Shown: positions 8,388-16,901 of the stretch, piece by piece
Position numbering within the stretch: position 1 is the first letter of the stretch
Layout: each line of letters starts with the position of its first letter
Assembly: GCF_030384665.1 (NCBI RefSeq)
Contig: NC_083674.1
Span: 62,001 to 126,000 of the forward strand
Reading direction: 5' to 3'
DNA: 64,000 bases
Origin: Lodderomyces elongisporus
Lineage: Eukaryota; Ascomycota; Pichiomycetes; Serinales; Debaryomycetaceae
Position numbers and translations under genes: made by a program
Notes under the pieces: model-generated
What the model was told of the DNA's origin: nothing
Databases searched by the model: none
Seen by the model: only the letters and a program-made list of their open reading frames with translations

Positions 8388-11171
8388 ATGACTACCCACG
8401 ATGAGAAAGCAGCTCTCTGTAATCATTTCAACAAGCTAGCCCAGGGTCGTATTATTGCCTACGACAACCATGCGTTCTGGGCCCAATTCTGGAGGCTCCC
8501 GTCAAGACTCTCTGCACAGGATATAAATGAAGTACTTAAAGAGCCACTAGAGCATGTAAGGGAACATAATGTGACAAACTTGATTACATTTGTACGGGCA
8601 ATAAGTATAGAGCTTATTAGGATTTCAAAACTAGAGTCATGGCGAGATGGAGATATTCAAACCGTACTTGTATGCATTCGACTATTAGTCCGAGTACTTC
8701 CTAGAATATTTGAGATGGAAACTTATCACATTGGATTTGAGCCACGAATATGGAAACAAGAGTTTGAGCCATCGCAGTTGGACTCCTTGGATACCAACTT
8801 GCATGAAAATGAAGTAACTGGTGATTTAGCAACAAACTTGTTGATGAGCTTGTTAGATTTGCTATTCACAAAGGGATTCACAATAAGTCTGCACACCAAA
8901 AGAAAAGGCGGGGTCAATCTAACGGTTTGGGAACCGGGTATAGCATATAACGGAAAATTTCTGACACCTAATTTAATTATCGACAGCAATAGAGCAGAAG
9001 TATTGAAGCTAATTACAGTTTTATGCTCCTCTAGTTTATATGTGTCACCAGTCGATGTTGTATCAACGGGAAATAAGTTTCTTACTACATTGGTGGCCAT
9101 AACGCCCAAAGTGAAATTGTTGACATTATTTGCTTCGTTGACTAATTTAGTGTGCAGGTCCACTTCCAGTACAGACAATTTTCTTTTTTGGGATTGCCAT
9201 GCATTCACTGAAATTCGACATTTATTAGTAACCCATGCTTTCCAGTTGTTAAACTTGATGGTTGTTTACTCAACACCCGTTGGTAAACGGAATATGGTCA
9301 GATTGTATATGGGCAAGATGCACAAGGATCACGAAATTCGATACATGTTGTCTTCCATGATGAATATACTCCAAGCAACAGCGGGATTTGTGAAAAAGAA
9401 CGGAAAGCTGTTGTGGGCATACGAAGCCGTGGTTTTTATGTGGGAATTGACGCAGTGCAATAAACCATTTAGAGACCTACTCAAAAAAACTCATATTTCA
9501 GAGCTCCTGGTAATCTTGTTGTATTTCACAACACTAAAAGATCAAAAACAATTGGTGCAGGTGAGCTCGTACTATTTACTCTACTTGACCTCAAAAGAAC
9601 CGCTCACCAATGAGTTGCTAAAGCCAATATCCTCTACATTGTACGAGCACTTACCCAACAATTTCAAACTATCAGTAACTCCCATCACCACACGAGATTT
9701 TCTTGTTGGCCAATTATGTACAATCTTGCTCAATACTGCTATTTATCAGTCAATGCAGCGACCTTCGCAGTTGGTCCACACCTTGGTTGAAATACTTTAC
9801 AACTTGATCACACCGGTGTCAGATAATCCCAATGTCACTATTGACCCTACAAAGAGATTAAACAACCCGAATCCTAATGGAGGATTATCATACCAAGCAT
9901 CGTCATTGGTGACTCAATTGATTGGCCATTTGTCAAGAAGGAATTTTTTGCTCGAAAAGGCATACCATTTGGACTGGGTGGCCTTGATTGTGCGAGCAGT
10001 GTGTGCTGCTCTTACTAGGTATCCACTGCCCTCACGAATGTTGTTGTTATGTATTTTGAAAAATGAGAATTTGTATCAAGAATTGTGGAATACTGTATCG
10101 AATTTGCAAGACTTGTTCATTAAAGGTGACGCATTTGAGAAGATAGAAGAGGAGGATGAAAGCAATGGTGGTGCTGGTGCTGGCGTCAGTGCTGGCGATG
10201 GTGCTGGTGCTGGTGTTGACGTTAGTGCTGGCGTTAGTTCTGGTATTGGTGTTGGCAGTGTGCTGCCGCGAAATGTAATAGATGCAGCGCCGATTATATC
10301 CGAAGCTGAAAGTATTGAGGCATCTCTACGTCCAGTACCGCCACCCGGTATGACAGAAAAGGCAAGATCAAAATTGAGAAAGAATAGCTCAGTAAGCAAG
10401 GCATGGCCAGGAAGGGAATATTTGGCCCTTATTTTATTCACGATTCTTCCATATCTCAAATCGCAAATAAAATCAGTGTGGCCACCGGCGCCAGGTCATG
10501 TACCCGATAGTTTTGATCTCGTAAACCGGATTGGAAAAATTAATTTTCAAAATGCCTACGAGGATAAAAATTATAACCTTGGACTTTGTTTGGATGATCC
10601 CATGGACCTGCTTCTACTACAATTCAAATGGAATCTAATATCACTAGGATGGTATGAGTCTTTATTATTTGAAAGAATATATAATGCCAATAATAATGTG
10701 AGGCTATACCTTGGCTTCACAAGTAACCAATTAGTTCAAAACTTGTCCAAATCTATTGCCTCAATGAGCAAGTTTACATCTTGGAACTTTTTAAAAGAAA
10801 AAGCTGGTGATGAAGAAACGGAGCAATGGGTGAACGCGGCTTTGACCACAATAAACATCTGGGAAAGTACCGAAATCAAACTTTTCAAGGTGGAAACAAG
10901 TTTAAGTTTTTTCGCCAATTTCAATCTTCTTGGGTCTAATTCACCTAAAAATAATGACATGACACGTCGATTTAACGAGTTGCGAATGAGTAGCGGAGGT
11001 TTATCAAATATTTCTCCGGCAAGTTCTGCTCTCAACACGCCAGTCGAAGAGAAAGAGGGATTTTTCGCAAGTAGAGCAGGAAGAAACTCGGTTACAAGTT
11101 TACAATCAATAAATTCCATGAACCGGTCTAGAAGTCATACACGAGCATCAATTAGTCAATTTTCTACATAG
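8388..11171 (+). CDS. HID1/FTP105 (dymeclin superfamily) protein
   Basis: The frame runs back to a GTG at 8355, but the first ATG is at 8388, giving 927 aa. It resembles the HID1 family: an N-terminal AFWAQFWRLPS segment (family FWDQFW), NLLMSLLDLLFTKGFTI, RAEVLKLITVLCSSSLYVSP, and a C-terminal DDPMDLLLLQFKWNLISLGWYESLLFERIYN. HID1 proteins are Golgi-associated factors for trafficking and dense-core vesicles; S. pombe Ftp105 anchors the deubiquitinase Ubp5 at the Golgi. The animal N-myristoylation Gly2 is absent (Thr here). A Gly/Ala/Val/Ser insert (about residues 594-624), encoded by degenerate GGTGCTGGTGCT repeats, interrupts the C-terminal half. A Ser-rich tail with RSRSH ends the protein. 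It is convergent with TSR2. Confidence 0.75.
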   Translation: MTTHDEKAALCNHFNKLAQGRIIAYDNHAFWAQFWRLPSRLSAQDINEVLKEPLEHVREHNVTNLITFVRAISIELIRISKLESWRDGDIQTVLVCIRLLVRVLPRIFEMETYHIGFEPRIWKQEFEPSQLDSLDTNLHENEVTGDLATNLLMSLLDLLFTKGFTISLHTKRKGGVNLTVWEPGIAYNGKFLTPNLIIDSNRAEVLKLITVLCSSSLYVSPVDVVSTGNKFLTTLVAITPKVKLLTLFASLTNLVCRSTSSTDNFLFWDCHAFTEIRHLLVTHAFQLLNLMVVYSTPVGKRNMVRLYMGKMHKDHEIRYMLSSMMNILQATAGFVKKNGKLLWAYEAVVFMWELTQCNKPFRDLLKKTHISELLVILLYFTTLKDQKQLVQVSSYYLLYLTSKEPLTNELLKPISSTLYEHLPNNFKLSVTPITTRDFLVGQLCTILLNTAIYQSMQRPSQLVHTLVEILYNLITPVSDNPNVTIDPTKRLNNPNPNGGLSYQASSLVTQLIGHLSRRNFLLEKAYHLDWVALIVRAVCAALTRYPLPSRMLLLCILKNENLYQELWNTVSNLQDLFIKGDAFEKIEEEDESNGGAGAGVSAGDGAGAGVDVSAGVSSGIGVGSVLPRNVIDAAPIISEAESIEASLRPVPPPGMTEKARSKLRKNSSVSKAWPGREYLALILFTILPYLKSQIKSVWPPAPGHVPDSFDLVNRIGKINFQNAYEDKNYNLGLCLDDPMDLLLLQFKWNLISLGWYESLLFERIYNANNNVRLYLGFTSNQLVQNLSKSIASMSKFTSWNFLKEKAGDEETEQWVNAALTTINIWESTEIKLFKVETSLSFFANFNLLGSNSPKNNDMTRRFNELRMSSGGLSNISPASSALNTPVEEKEGFFASRAGRNSVTSLQSINSMNRSRSHTRASISQFST

Positions 11172-11404
11172 ACAATTACTACTTTTTCTTTAAAAAAAAC
11201 AATAGTATTCGTATTTATGTTTTGTTTTTATTCTTTTTTTTTTTTTGCTTCTATTTTTGGTCTATTACCTTATCATTCTTTGTTTCCCTATACTCTACTT
11301 CGTCCTTTTACTACTTTTTTTATCGTGAAGTTTAATTATTTTTTCCCTTTCCTTTTCTTTCCTTTCCTTTATTATTATTACAATTATTATTTTGACAAGA
11401 CCTC

Positions 11405-12034
11405 TTACCTTCTTCTTCCTTTTGTTACCAACTCGAATCCATCATCATCAACGATTGGTTGATTACGCAGGCTGGGCTCTGTGTCCACCTCCATTGCATC
11501 ACCAGAGCTATGTATATGTTGGCGTTGCTCCTCTTCCTCTTCCTCTTCCTCTTCCTCGTCATCATCGTCATCGGAATCTGGATTATTAGGATCTTCTTCA
11601 ACTTTCACCGGTGCTGAACTTTTATTTTGTCCTTTCTCCAACCATTTTGCATATAATTCATCGATCAAGTTGTACCTTCGCTCAGCAACTTCTTTGTAAA
11701 ACTTCATCACCAATGCAGCAATTTCTAAAGCAGAATCATTATCGACTTCAGTGTCAAATTCATCCACCATGGCATAAAGCAAAGTTTCCTCTATTAATTG
11801 TACATCAACGGCCTTGGATTCCGTGAACAAGTCAATTACTATACCACTGATCCAGTCTCTTTTTTCAGCCGAGTTGGCTCCACCCCATGAATTTTCCACT
11901 GCGGTTGCTAACTCATCCCACTTGTAGACTGCCATGCATACACCTAACTCGAATTTTGCCTGTTGTGTCTCATTTTCAAACTTGAGTGTACCGTGTTCGA
12001 CTTCAACAAACTCAGTAGTGTCTATTGATGTCAT
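11405..12034 (-). CDS. TSR2: Tsr2, Rps26 escortin / pre-rRNA processing factor
   Basis: This 209-aa protein has the Tsr2 family 'WGG' signature (NSWGG, W50) in a helical N-terminal domain. A strongly acidic stretch (SDDDDDEEEEEEEEEEQ) follows at about residues 152-170, and the typical C-terminal IVDDDGFELVTKGRRR closes it. Tsr2 delivers Rps26/eS26 to nuclear pre-40S particles and supports 20S pre-rRNA processing; the acidic tail helps release Rps26 from importins. The start is the ATG at 12034. It is convergent with the HID1-like gene and tandem with ORC1, whose stop is about 200 bp upstream. That spacer contains a 27-bp tandem duplication. Confidence 0.92.
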   Translation of the reverse strand: MTSIDTTEFVEVEHGTLKFENETQQAKFELGVCMAVYKWDELATAVENSWGGANSAEKRDWISGIVIDLFTESKAVDVQLIEETLLYAMVDEFDTEVDNDSALEIAALVMKFYKEVAERRYNLIDELYAKWLEKGQNKSSAPVKVEEDPNNPDSDDDDDEEEEEEEEEEQRQHIHSSGDAMEVDTEPSLRNQPIVDDDGFELVTKGRRR

Positions 12035-12073
12035 TATTGGTGGAGCTATATGTGATTGTGGCTGTTGTTACTG

Positions 12074-12127
12074 TTACTGTTACTGTTGTTGTTGTTGCGA
12101 TTACTGTTACTGTTGTTGTTGTTGCGA
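12074..12127. repeat. 27-bp tandem duplication upstream of TSR2
   Basis: The unit TTACTGTTACTG followed by four GTT-type triplets and GCGA occurs exactly twice (12074-12100 and 12101-12127), then degenerates. It lies 40-93 bp before the TSR2 ATG, so it is probably in its leader or core promoter. On the coding strand it is a CAA/CAG-type repeat. Confidence 0.8.
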
Positions 12128-12231
12128 TTACTGTTACTATTACTGTTGCAAGCTTACGTTGTGATGAGGTATGAAAGAGGTTTTTGTGTGATTTGATACA
12201 ATGTAAGAATGTATATGTCGCTACCAAATAT

Positions 12232-14649
12232 CTATAAATATTGAGAAATCTCATTGTCTCGCTTCATTGCAGAAACCACTTCTTCTTCACTAACACTTAA
12301 CATCAATAGTCTTTTTCTTTCGCTTGCTGCATTCTGTTGGCTTATCAATCCGGCATCAACAAGAGACGCCAAGACATAGTCAAAGTTGTATATTCTTGAA
12401 AGACTTTCTTTAGCATACAAGATATCATGCATTGTAGTATCTGTCTCAAACGGGTTAGAAGTGGTCATGACCATCATATTCTTCATCTCCTCAATTATAT
12501 CACCAAGAGGTATCTCGGCAAACCCACTACGTCTCATTCGCTTCAACAATGCTGCAAGCACCAATTTCGCACCAAATGGCAACGACTTGATGTATTGTGC
12601 AAGTGGAGACTTAACACTCTCAACTATGGCCATCGATATGTGCTGAGTAGTCACAGCATAATTATCCAGTTCTTGTTTTGAAAACTCTTGCTCGGCAATC
12701 TCAACTGCTCTTTTGCATATATTCAATGCCCGTCTTGCATCACCACTAACACCAGCAACTTTTCTAGCAGCAAAACCAATTGCATCATCAACTATGGTTA
12801 CTTTATACTTGCTATGCTTAACAAGGCTGCTTAGCCGATGTCTAATGATGTCTCCTAGTTGATGGAAAGAATATCCTTTAAACTGGATTCTGCGCAACCC
12901 CATTCTAGATGAGATTTTATTGGAAAGCATTCTTTCAGGCAAATCCATTGTGTTTGCAACAGCAATAACAATCAAGCTCGAAGTACTATACGTGGGCCAA
13001 TTAAAAAAATTGTACATGACATTCTGTTGCTTTTGTGCAACCTGGTCCAATTCATCCATGAGCACAACTAGTGGTTCCTTTGGTTTATCGTTTTTGAAAT
13101 ATTCTTCCAACAAAACAGCAGCATTACTATCAGTAACTCGATCGCCACTTATATGCTGCCAAAGCATACCATATGCTGCTGTTGACGACAAAAGTTTCAA
13201 TCCATTGATTTCCAAGAAACTGAATTTCCGCATTTCACCCATATCGGCCACTTCTGTCATTTGACGGATTATTTCCTTGATTGTTGCTGTTTTCCCCATC
13301 CCCGGAACACCACTCACGTATACACAACACCCGCTCCCTTCGTTTATTGCGCTTTCAAGATTGGCCCAAATTGCCATAAATTCATCTTCTCGGCCTGGAA
13401 GGGCATCCAAACGATGTGAAGTGTGTAATTTTTGTTTAAGTTGATGGAAAGCTTCCGACTTGGGATCAAGTAACAGACCTTTCTTTGTAGGTGATGTAAA
13501 TGAAGGTAGAGGACTTTGATTTGCAATGATTCTCATTTTTTTCTTTGGTGTAACAATGGAGTATATTTCGTCTATTGGTGTTTGCTCTGAATGAGTTTCA
13601 GCTTCTAGATCGGGAGCAGTGATTATTGTTTTAGCCTTTTTCAATGGTGACTTGCGGTTTATAAAAGCAGGTCCACCACCACGTCCACCACCACGACTAT
13701 TTCCACGACTACCACCACGACTACCACCACGTCCACTACCACGTGTGCCCTCTGTTCGTGATTTAGTTTTGCTCTTTAAAGTCGATGACGATTCTCGCTC
13801 AAAATCGGAAGCATCACTTTCATCCAGTTTGACTTCCTCCTCTGATGATGATGATGATGATTCAACCACTGCCGACTCCAGTGAGTTAAGATCTGACTCT
13901 TCTATTTCTTCTAATTGGGGTGTGTCCACTGCATCATCGTTAGACTCGATTTCCTCGTGCTTTCTCTTTTGCTTTCTTATAGCTCCACCTTTCTTGTTTC
14001 CCATTTCATCCAGTACTTTCTCTTCCTCTTGTTGTTGTTGTTGTTTCTGTGGTTGTTCTTGCAACTTTTTCCTATTGAAAAGCATTTTCTTAACAACATC
14101 AACAAATTGATCGGCATTTTTGTGGAAATTCTGCATCATGTCTCCAAAATCAAACGGTTCTGTTATTTTCTCTTTTTCATTTGTGGCTCGTCGACACATA
14201 AATGTCGTATCTTTTGTTGATTCGTCTATAACTATTCCTTCGAAATCCTTTACTGGAAGCACTGTGACTTTATTGATTATATTTCCCAATTGGATTTCGT
14301 CGAGGTAAGGTGTAAGAAAAATTTCATTGTTGACCACATCGACATCTTGCGGGATCTGTTCTACTTCATCTTTTGTACAGAACCAGATTACAAATACTTC
14401 GATAAACTGATTAATACCAAATCTGATTTCTTTGATAATTGCAATTGATGTCGAGTCTCCGGAAGATACCAAAATGGTTGACCCAGTTTTTACTTCCAAT
14501 TGATCCAGTTGTCGTCGCAAAACAATCTCATCAGAAACACTACTCTTCTTGTCAGCTCTTCTTCGAGTCCTAGTTTGTCTCTCCCCATCTTGCTCGCTTG
14601 ACTGGGTATAGTCCCATCCTTTGATGCCGTTGGTGATGGTGCTGCTCAT
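12232..14649 (-). CDS. ORC1: Origin recognition complex subunit 1
   Basis: The frame extends upstream to a GTG, but the first ATG is at 14649-14647, giving 805 aa. An N-terminal BAH domain (about residues 35-170; the Sir1/nucleosome contact in the family) is followed by a charged disordered region with acidic runs and a Gly/Arg/Ser block (GSRGGSRGNSRGGGRGGG, about 300-328). Then comes an AAA+ ATPase with Walker A GVPGMGKTAT (about 447-456), Walker B LMDELDQ, and the sensor-type VANTMDLPERM segment. A winged-helix C-terminus closes it. Orc1 is the catalytic ATPase of ORC and, with Cdc6, loads Mcm2-7. A 6-codon uORF overlaps its start. ORC6 lies about 36 kb away in this window. Confidence 0.95.
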   Translation of the reverse strand: MSSTITNGIKGWDYTQSSEQDGERQTRTRRRADKKSSVSDEIVLRRQLDQLEVKTGSTILVSSGDSTSIAIIKEIRFGINQFIEVFVIWFCTKDEVEQIPQDVDVVNNEIFLTPYLDEIQLGNIINKVTVLPVKDFEGIVIDESTKDTTFMCRRATNEKEKITEPFDFGDMMQNFHKNADQFVDVVKKMLFNRKKLQEQPQKQQQQQEEEKVLDEMGNKKGGAIRKQKRKHEEIESNDDAVDTPQLEEIEESDLNSLESAVVESSSSSSEEEVKLDESDASDFERESSSTLKSKTKSRTEGTRGSGRGGSRGGSRGNSRGGGRGGGPAFINRKSPLKKAKTIITAPDLEAETHSEQTPIDEIYSIVTPKKKMRIIANQSPLPSFTSPTKKGLLLDPKSEAFHQLKQKLHTSHRLDALPGREDEFMAIWANLESAINEGSGCCVYVSGVPGMGKTATIKEIIRQMTEVADMGEMRKFSFLEINGLKLLSSTAAYGMLWQHISGDRVTDSNAAVLLEEYFKNDKPKEPLVVLMDELDQVAQKQQNVMYNFFNWPTYSTSSLIVIAVANTMDLPERMLSNKISSRMGLRRIQFKGYSFHQLGDIIRHRLSSLVKHSKYKVTIVDDAIGFAARKVAGVSGDARRALNICKRAVEIAEQEFSKQELDNYAVTTQHISMAIVESVKSPLAQYIKSLPFGAKLVLAALLKRMRRSGFAEIPLGDIIEEMKNMMVMTTSNPFETDTTMHDILYAKESLSRIYNFDYVLASLVDAGLISQQNAASERKRLLMLSVSEEEVVSAMKRDNEISQYL

Positions 14650-14666
14650 TGAATAGTGATACACAT
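14646..14666 (-). promoter_or_regulatory. Six-codon uORF overlapping the ORC1 start (AUGA)
   Basis: On the minus strand an ATG at 14666-14664 opens six codons (MCITIQ) ending in TGA at 14648-14646. The TGA overlaps the ORC1 ATG (14649-14647) as ATGA, the same arrangement seen before the LOT5-like gene. If the transcript starts upstream, ORC1 would need leaky scanning or reinitiation. Confidence 0.5.
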
Positions 14667-14808
14667 GTGGTGTGGTCTACAGTTAATTCCGCGCACAAAT
14701 TTTTTAAAAATGCGTATGTATATATATATATATATATACATTTATATGTTTGTGAATATGTAAGGTTGTTACAGGAATTTGTGTATAACTCTATGCACTA
14801 TATAAGTC

Positions 14809-15578
14809 CTACTTAAATATCAATATAGGTTCACCAACATTAACAATCTCCTCCAAGTTCAACCTAATGTCGAATGCCTTTGACAATATAATCTTGAATA
14901 TCTTTTGTACGTTTATAGAGTGGCTTGTAGAACAGAAAATTACTGGGGCTTTCATTGCGGCGCCGAATTTCTTGGCCTGTTGTGTTATTTCGATTTGGTC
15001 CTGGAATGGTAGGTCTATAAACTGATCATACTTGGTGCCCACTAGAAATGGGATGGCAGTCTTGTTGAACCCTCGTACTTGTCTGTACCACTCCTTTATC
15101 GAATTCAATGTCGATTTACGTGTTAGATCAAACATAAATAGAATTGCAACAGCATCATTGGAAACTAGCGGTAGCATATTGATAAATTCTTTTTGTCCAC
15201 CCAAATCCCAAATAGAAAACATTATTGTAGTGTTGCGTATCTGTATTCGTTTATCCATGAAATTTACTCCTAAAGTTTGAATGTAATCTTCGTCAAATGA
15301 CCCTTCAACGTATTTCACCATTAGTGAGGTCTTGCCAATTTGAGAGTCTCCTATGAGTCCAATTTTTAGCGACACCCTGGGAGTATATTAAGTTAGTAAC
15401 ATCCTTTTTTCTTTTATTATTATCCATTCCTATTTTTTTTATTTTCGCTTCTTTTTCTTCTGATTTGATAAGGAGAAAAGGGTTAAGAAACAGGGGACAA
15501 AATACAAGTGTTTTTCTGAGTTGACACATACTGGTTCTGCTCTTCGCTTTGTTCTTGATTATAATCATCTGCTTCCAT
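14809..15578 (-). CDS. TEM1: Tem1/Spg1 GTPase of the mitotic exit network (one intron)
   Basis: The joined exons (15578..15532 and 15376..14809) give 204 aa. The long frame alone starts at a GTG and has no ATG before the P-loop, so an upstream exon is required. A 47-nt exon 1 (MEADDYNQEQSEEQN plus part of a Gln codon) ends at a GTATGT donor. The intron has TACTAAC at 15398-15392 and a CCCAG acceptor, and the frame is kept. The protein has the P-loop GDSQIGKTS, WDLGGQKEF (switch II), a degenerate N/TKxD as GTKYDQF, and no C-terminal prenyl Cys. This is the Tem1/Spg1 pattern. Tem1 at the spindle pole triggers Cdc15 and mitotic exit; CDC5 in this window acts in the same network. Confidence 0.94.
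15377..15531 (-). other. TEM1 intron
   Basis: A 155-nt intron with 5' GTATGT, branch point TACTAAC at 15398-15392 (about 15 nt before the acceptor) and 3' CCCAG. Splicing joins CA|G into a Gln codon and restores the GTPase N-terminus. Confidence 0.92.
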
Positions 15579-16130
15579 GATGGTTTAGCTGTAATTTGTT
15601 TATCTTGTTTGTTTGCTTTATTTGGTTTATCTTGTTTATTTGCTTTATGTGGTTGTGTGTTTATGATCCAGAGGTAAACATTCAAAGAGGAAAAAATCAA
15701 AAAGGCAAAATGTGACAAGTTGATAAATTGTATGAGCGCGCAAAAACAACTAATCTGGAGTATGCGATAATCTTTTAGTAGTTTGCAAACCTATACAAAC
15801 ATTAAAAGGGTCATTTGCAAGCTATTGGAAAAAGGAAATGGAAATGGAAAATGGGAAATTTTTAAGGGCCTAAAAATAACAAAAGAAAGTAACAAAAAAA
15901 AAATACAAATTTAATAATCTCTATAAAATATTCAGGGGTTGATGAACCAAAGTCAAAGTGAAAAAGAAAAAGAAAAAGAAAAGGAAAAGGAAAAAGATTG
16001 TGATTGATACATATATGTCAGATGTTTACTTCTTCGATAATGTCCATTCTAAAGCTCTGAATGTTTTCTTTTCTTTTTTGTTTGTCTATATATATATGTA
16101 TATGTGCACACAAAAAGGAAAAAAAACATT
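15579..16130. other. Intergenic TEM1 to ROT1
   Basis: No gene seen. It includes the TEM1 promoter, with TTTGTTTATCTTG-type repeats at about 15600-15650. The ROT1 3' region has a purine run of GAAAAA units at about 15958-15995. Confidence 0.5.
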
Positions 16131-16901
16131 TTACTTTAAAAACATGTAAGCTGATCCCAATCCTAAGCATGCAACGCTAAACCACCAGTACTTGTCCATC
16201 GACTCGTCGTGGGTTTGTCTAATGGCATTAGTTCTATACTGGTTCTCCAATGATCTCTTGATCCTGCTTCTTCTTGATTTGGAATTGCTCTTGCTGCTGT
16301 CGTCATCATTCAATTCAGAGTCTGTCTCTGAGGCAGCATCAGTGGGGTTTAATGCATAGGTGGGCAACATTAATGGGGGCTTGTAGGCCAAATATAATGG
16401 TTGCATTTTGCTTCCGTCGAATTGGTAAATTTGTAAGGTCCATCTTCCGTGGTATGGGTCAACGTACTTTTGGTATGTTTTAAAGTATGTTGATTGAACA
16501 TATCTACTATAAGTTGATACGTTTGGGTCGTCTTGGTTGCATGGGTCGCTCAACAACTGTCTTCCATCAACGGCGATTGGTGTTAGCATAACTGAACCGT
16601 TGCTAGCGATTTCGTATGTTCCGTGTTGGTAGGTTACGGAAGCAACGGGACATGAATGGTTTTTGGGGTTGGAGACAACCCTATACAATGCTTCTTCGTA
16701 GTGTCCGTCTTTGGTGAAGGAGTATGAGATTCCTGGCAAGTCTGGTTCAATCAAGAGTTCTTCCACTGGGTCGTAGAACCCAGGGCCAGTGAACACAGTG
16801 TTTGATTTCGAGGTCCATGTGCCTTCCAATTCTTCCATCAGCGGATCTGCTGCTACAAAAGTAGCCAAGGCGAATATCAGTATGAGAAACTGTTTTAGCA
16901 T
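16131..16901 (-). CDS. ROT1: Rot1, ER membrane chaperone-like protein
   Basis: This 256-aa protein has the length and order of fungal Rot1. It has an N-terminal signal peptide (MLKQFLILIFALATFVAADP) and a luminal domain beginning EELEGTWTSKSNTVFTGPGFYDP, with conserved segments LPGISYSFTKDGHYEEALYR, HGTYEIASNGSV and GRWTLQIYQFDG. A basic Ser/Lys/Arg stretch follows, and a C-terminal membrane anchor (about 239-255). Sequons include NHS, NGS and NVS. In yeast Rot1 is essential, helps glycoprotein folding in the ER and supports beta-1,6-glucan synthesis. It starts at the ATG at 16901. Confidence 0.94.
   Translation of the reverse strand: MLKQFLILIFALATFVAADPLMEELEGTWTSKSNTVFTGPGFYDPVEELLIEPDLPGISYSFTKDGHYEEALYRVVSNPKNHSCPVASVTYQHGTYEIASNGSVMLTPIAVDGRQLLSDPCNQDDPNVSTYSRYVQSTYFKTYQKYVDPYHGRWTLQIYQFDGSKMQPLYLAYKPPLMLPTYALNPTDAASETDSELNDDDSSKSNSKSRRSRIKRSLENQYRTNAIRQTHDESMDKYWWFSVACLGLGSAYMFLK

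Noticed and set aside
13619..14110. 163-codon frame on the plus strand inside ORC1
   Set aside because: Shadow of the ORC1 repeat-rich disordered region, rich in Pro/Arg and Ser/Asp from the opposite strand.
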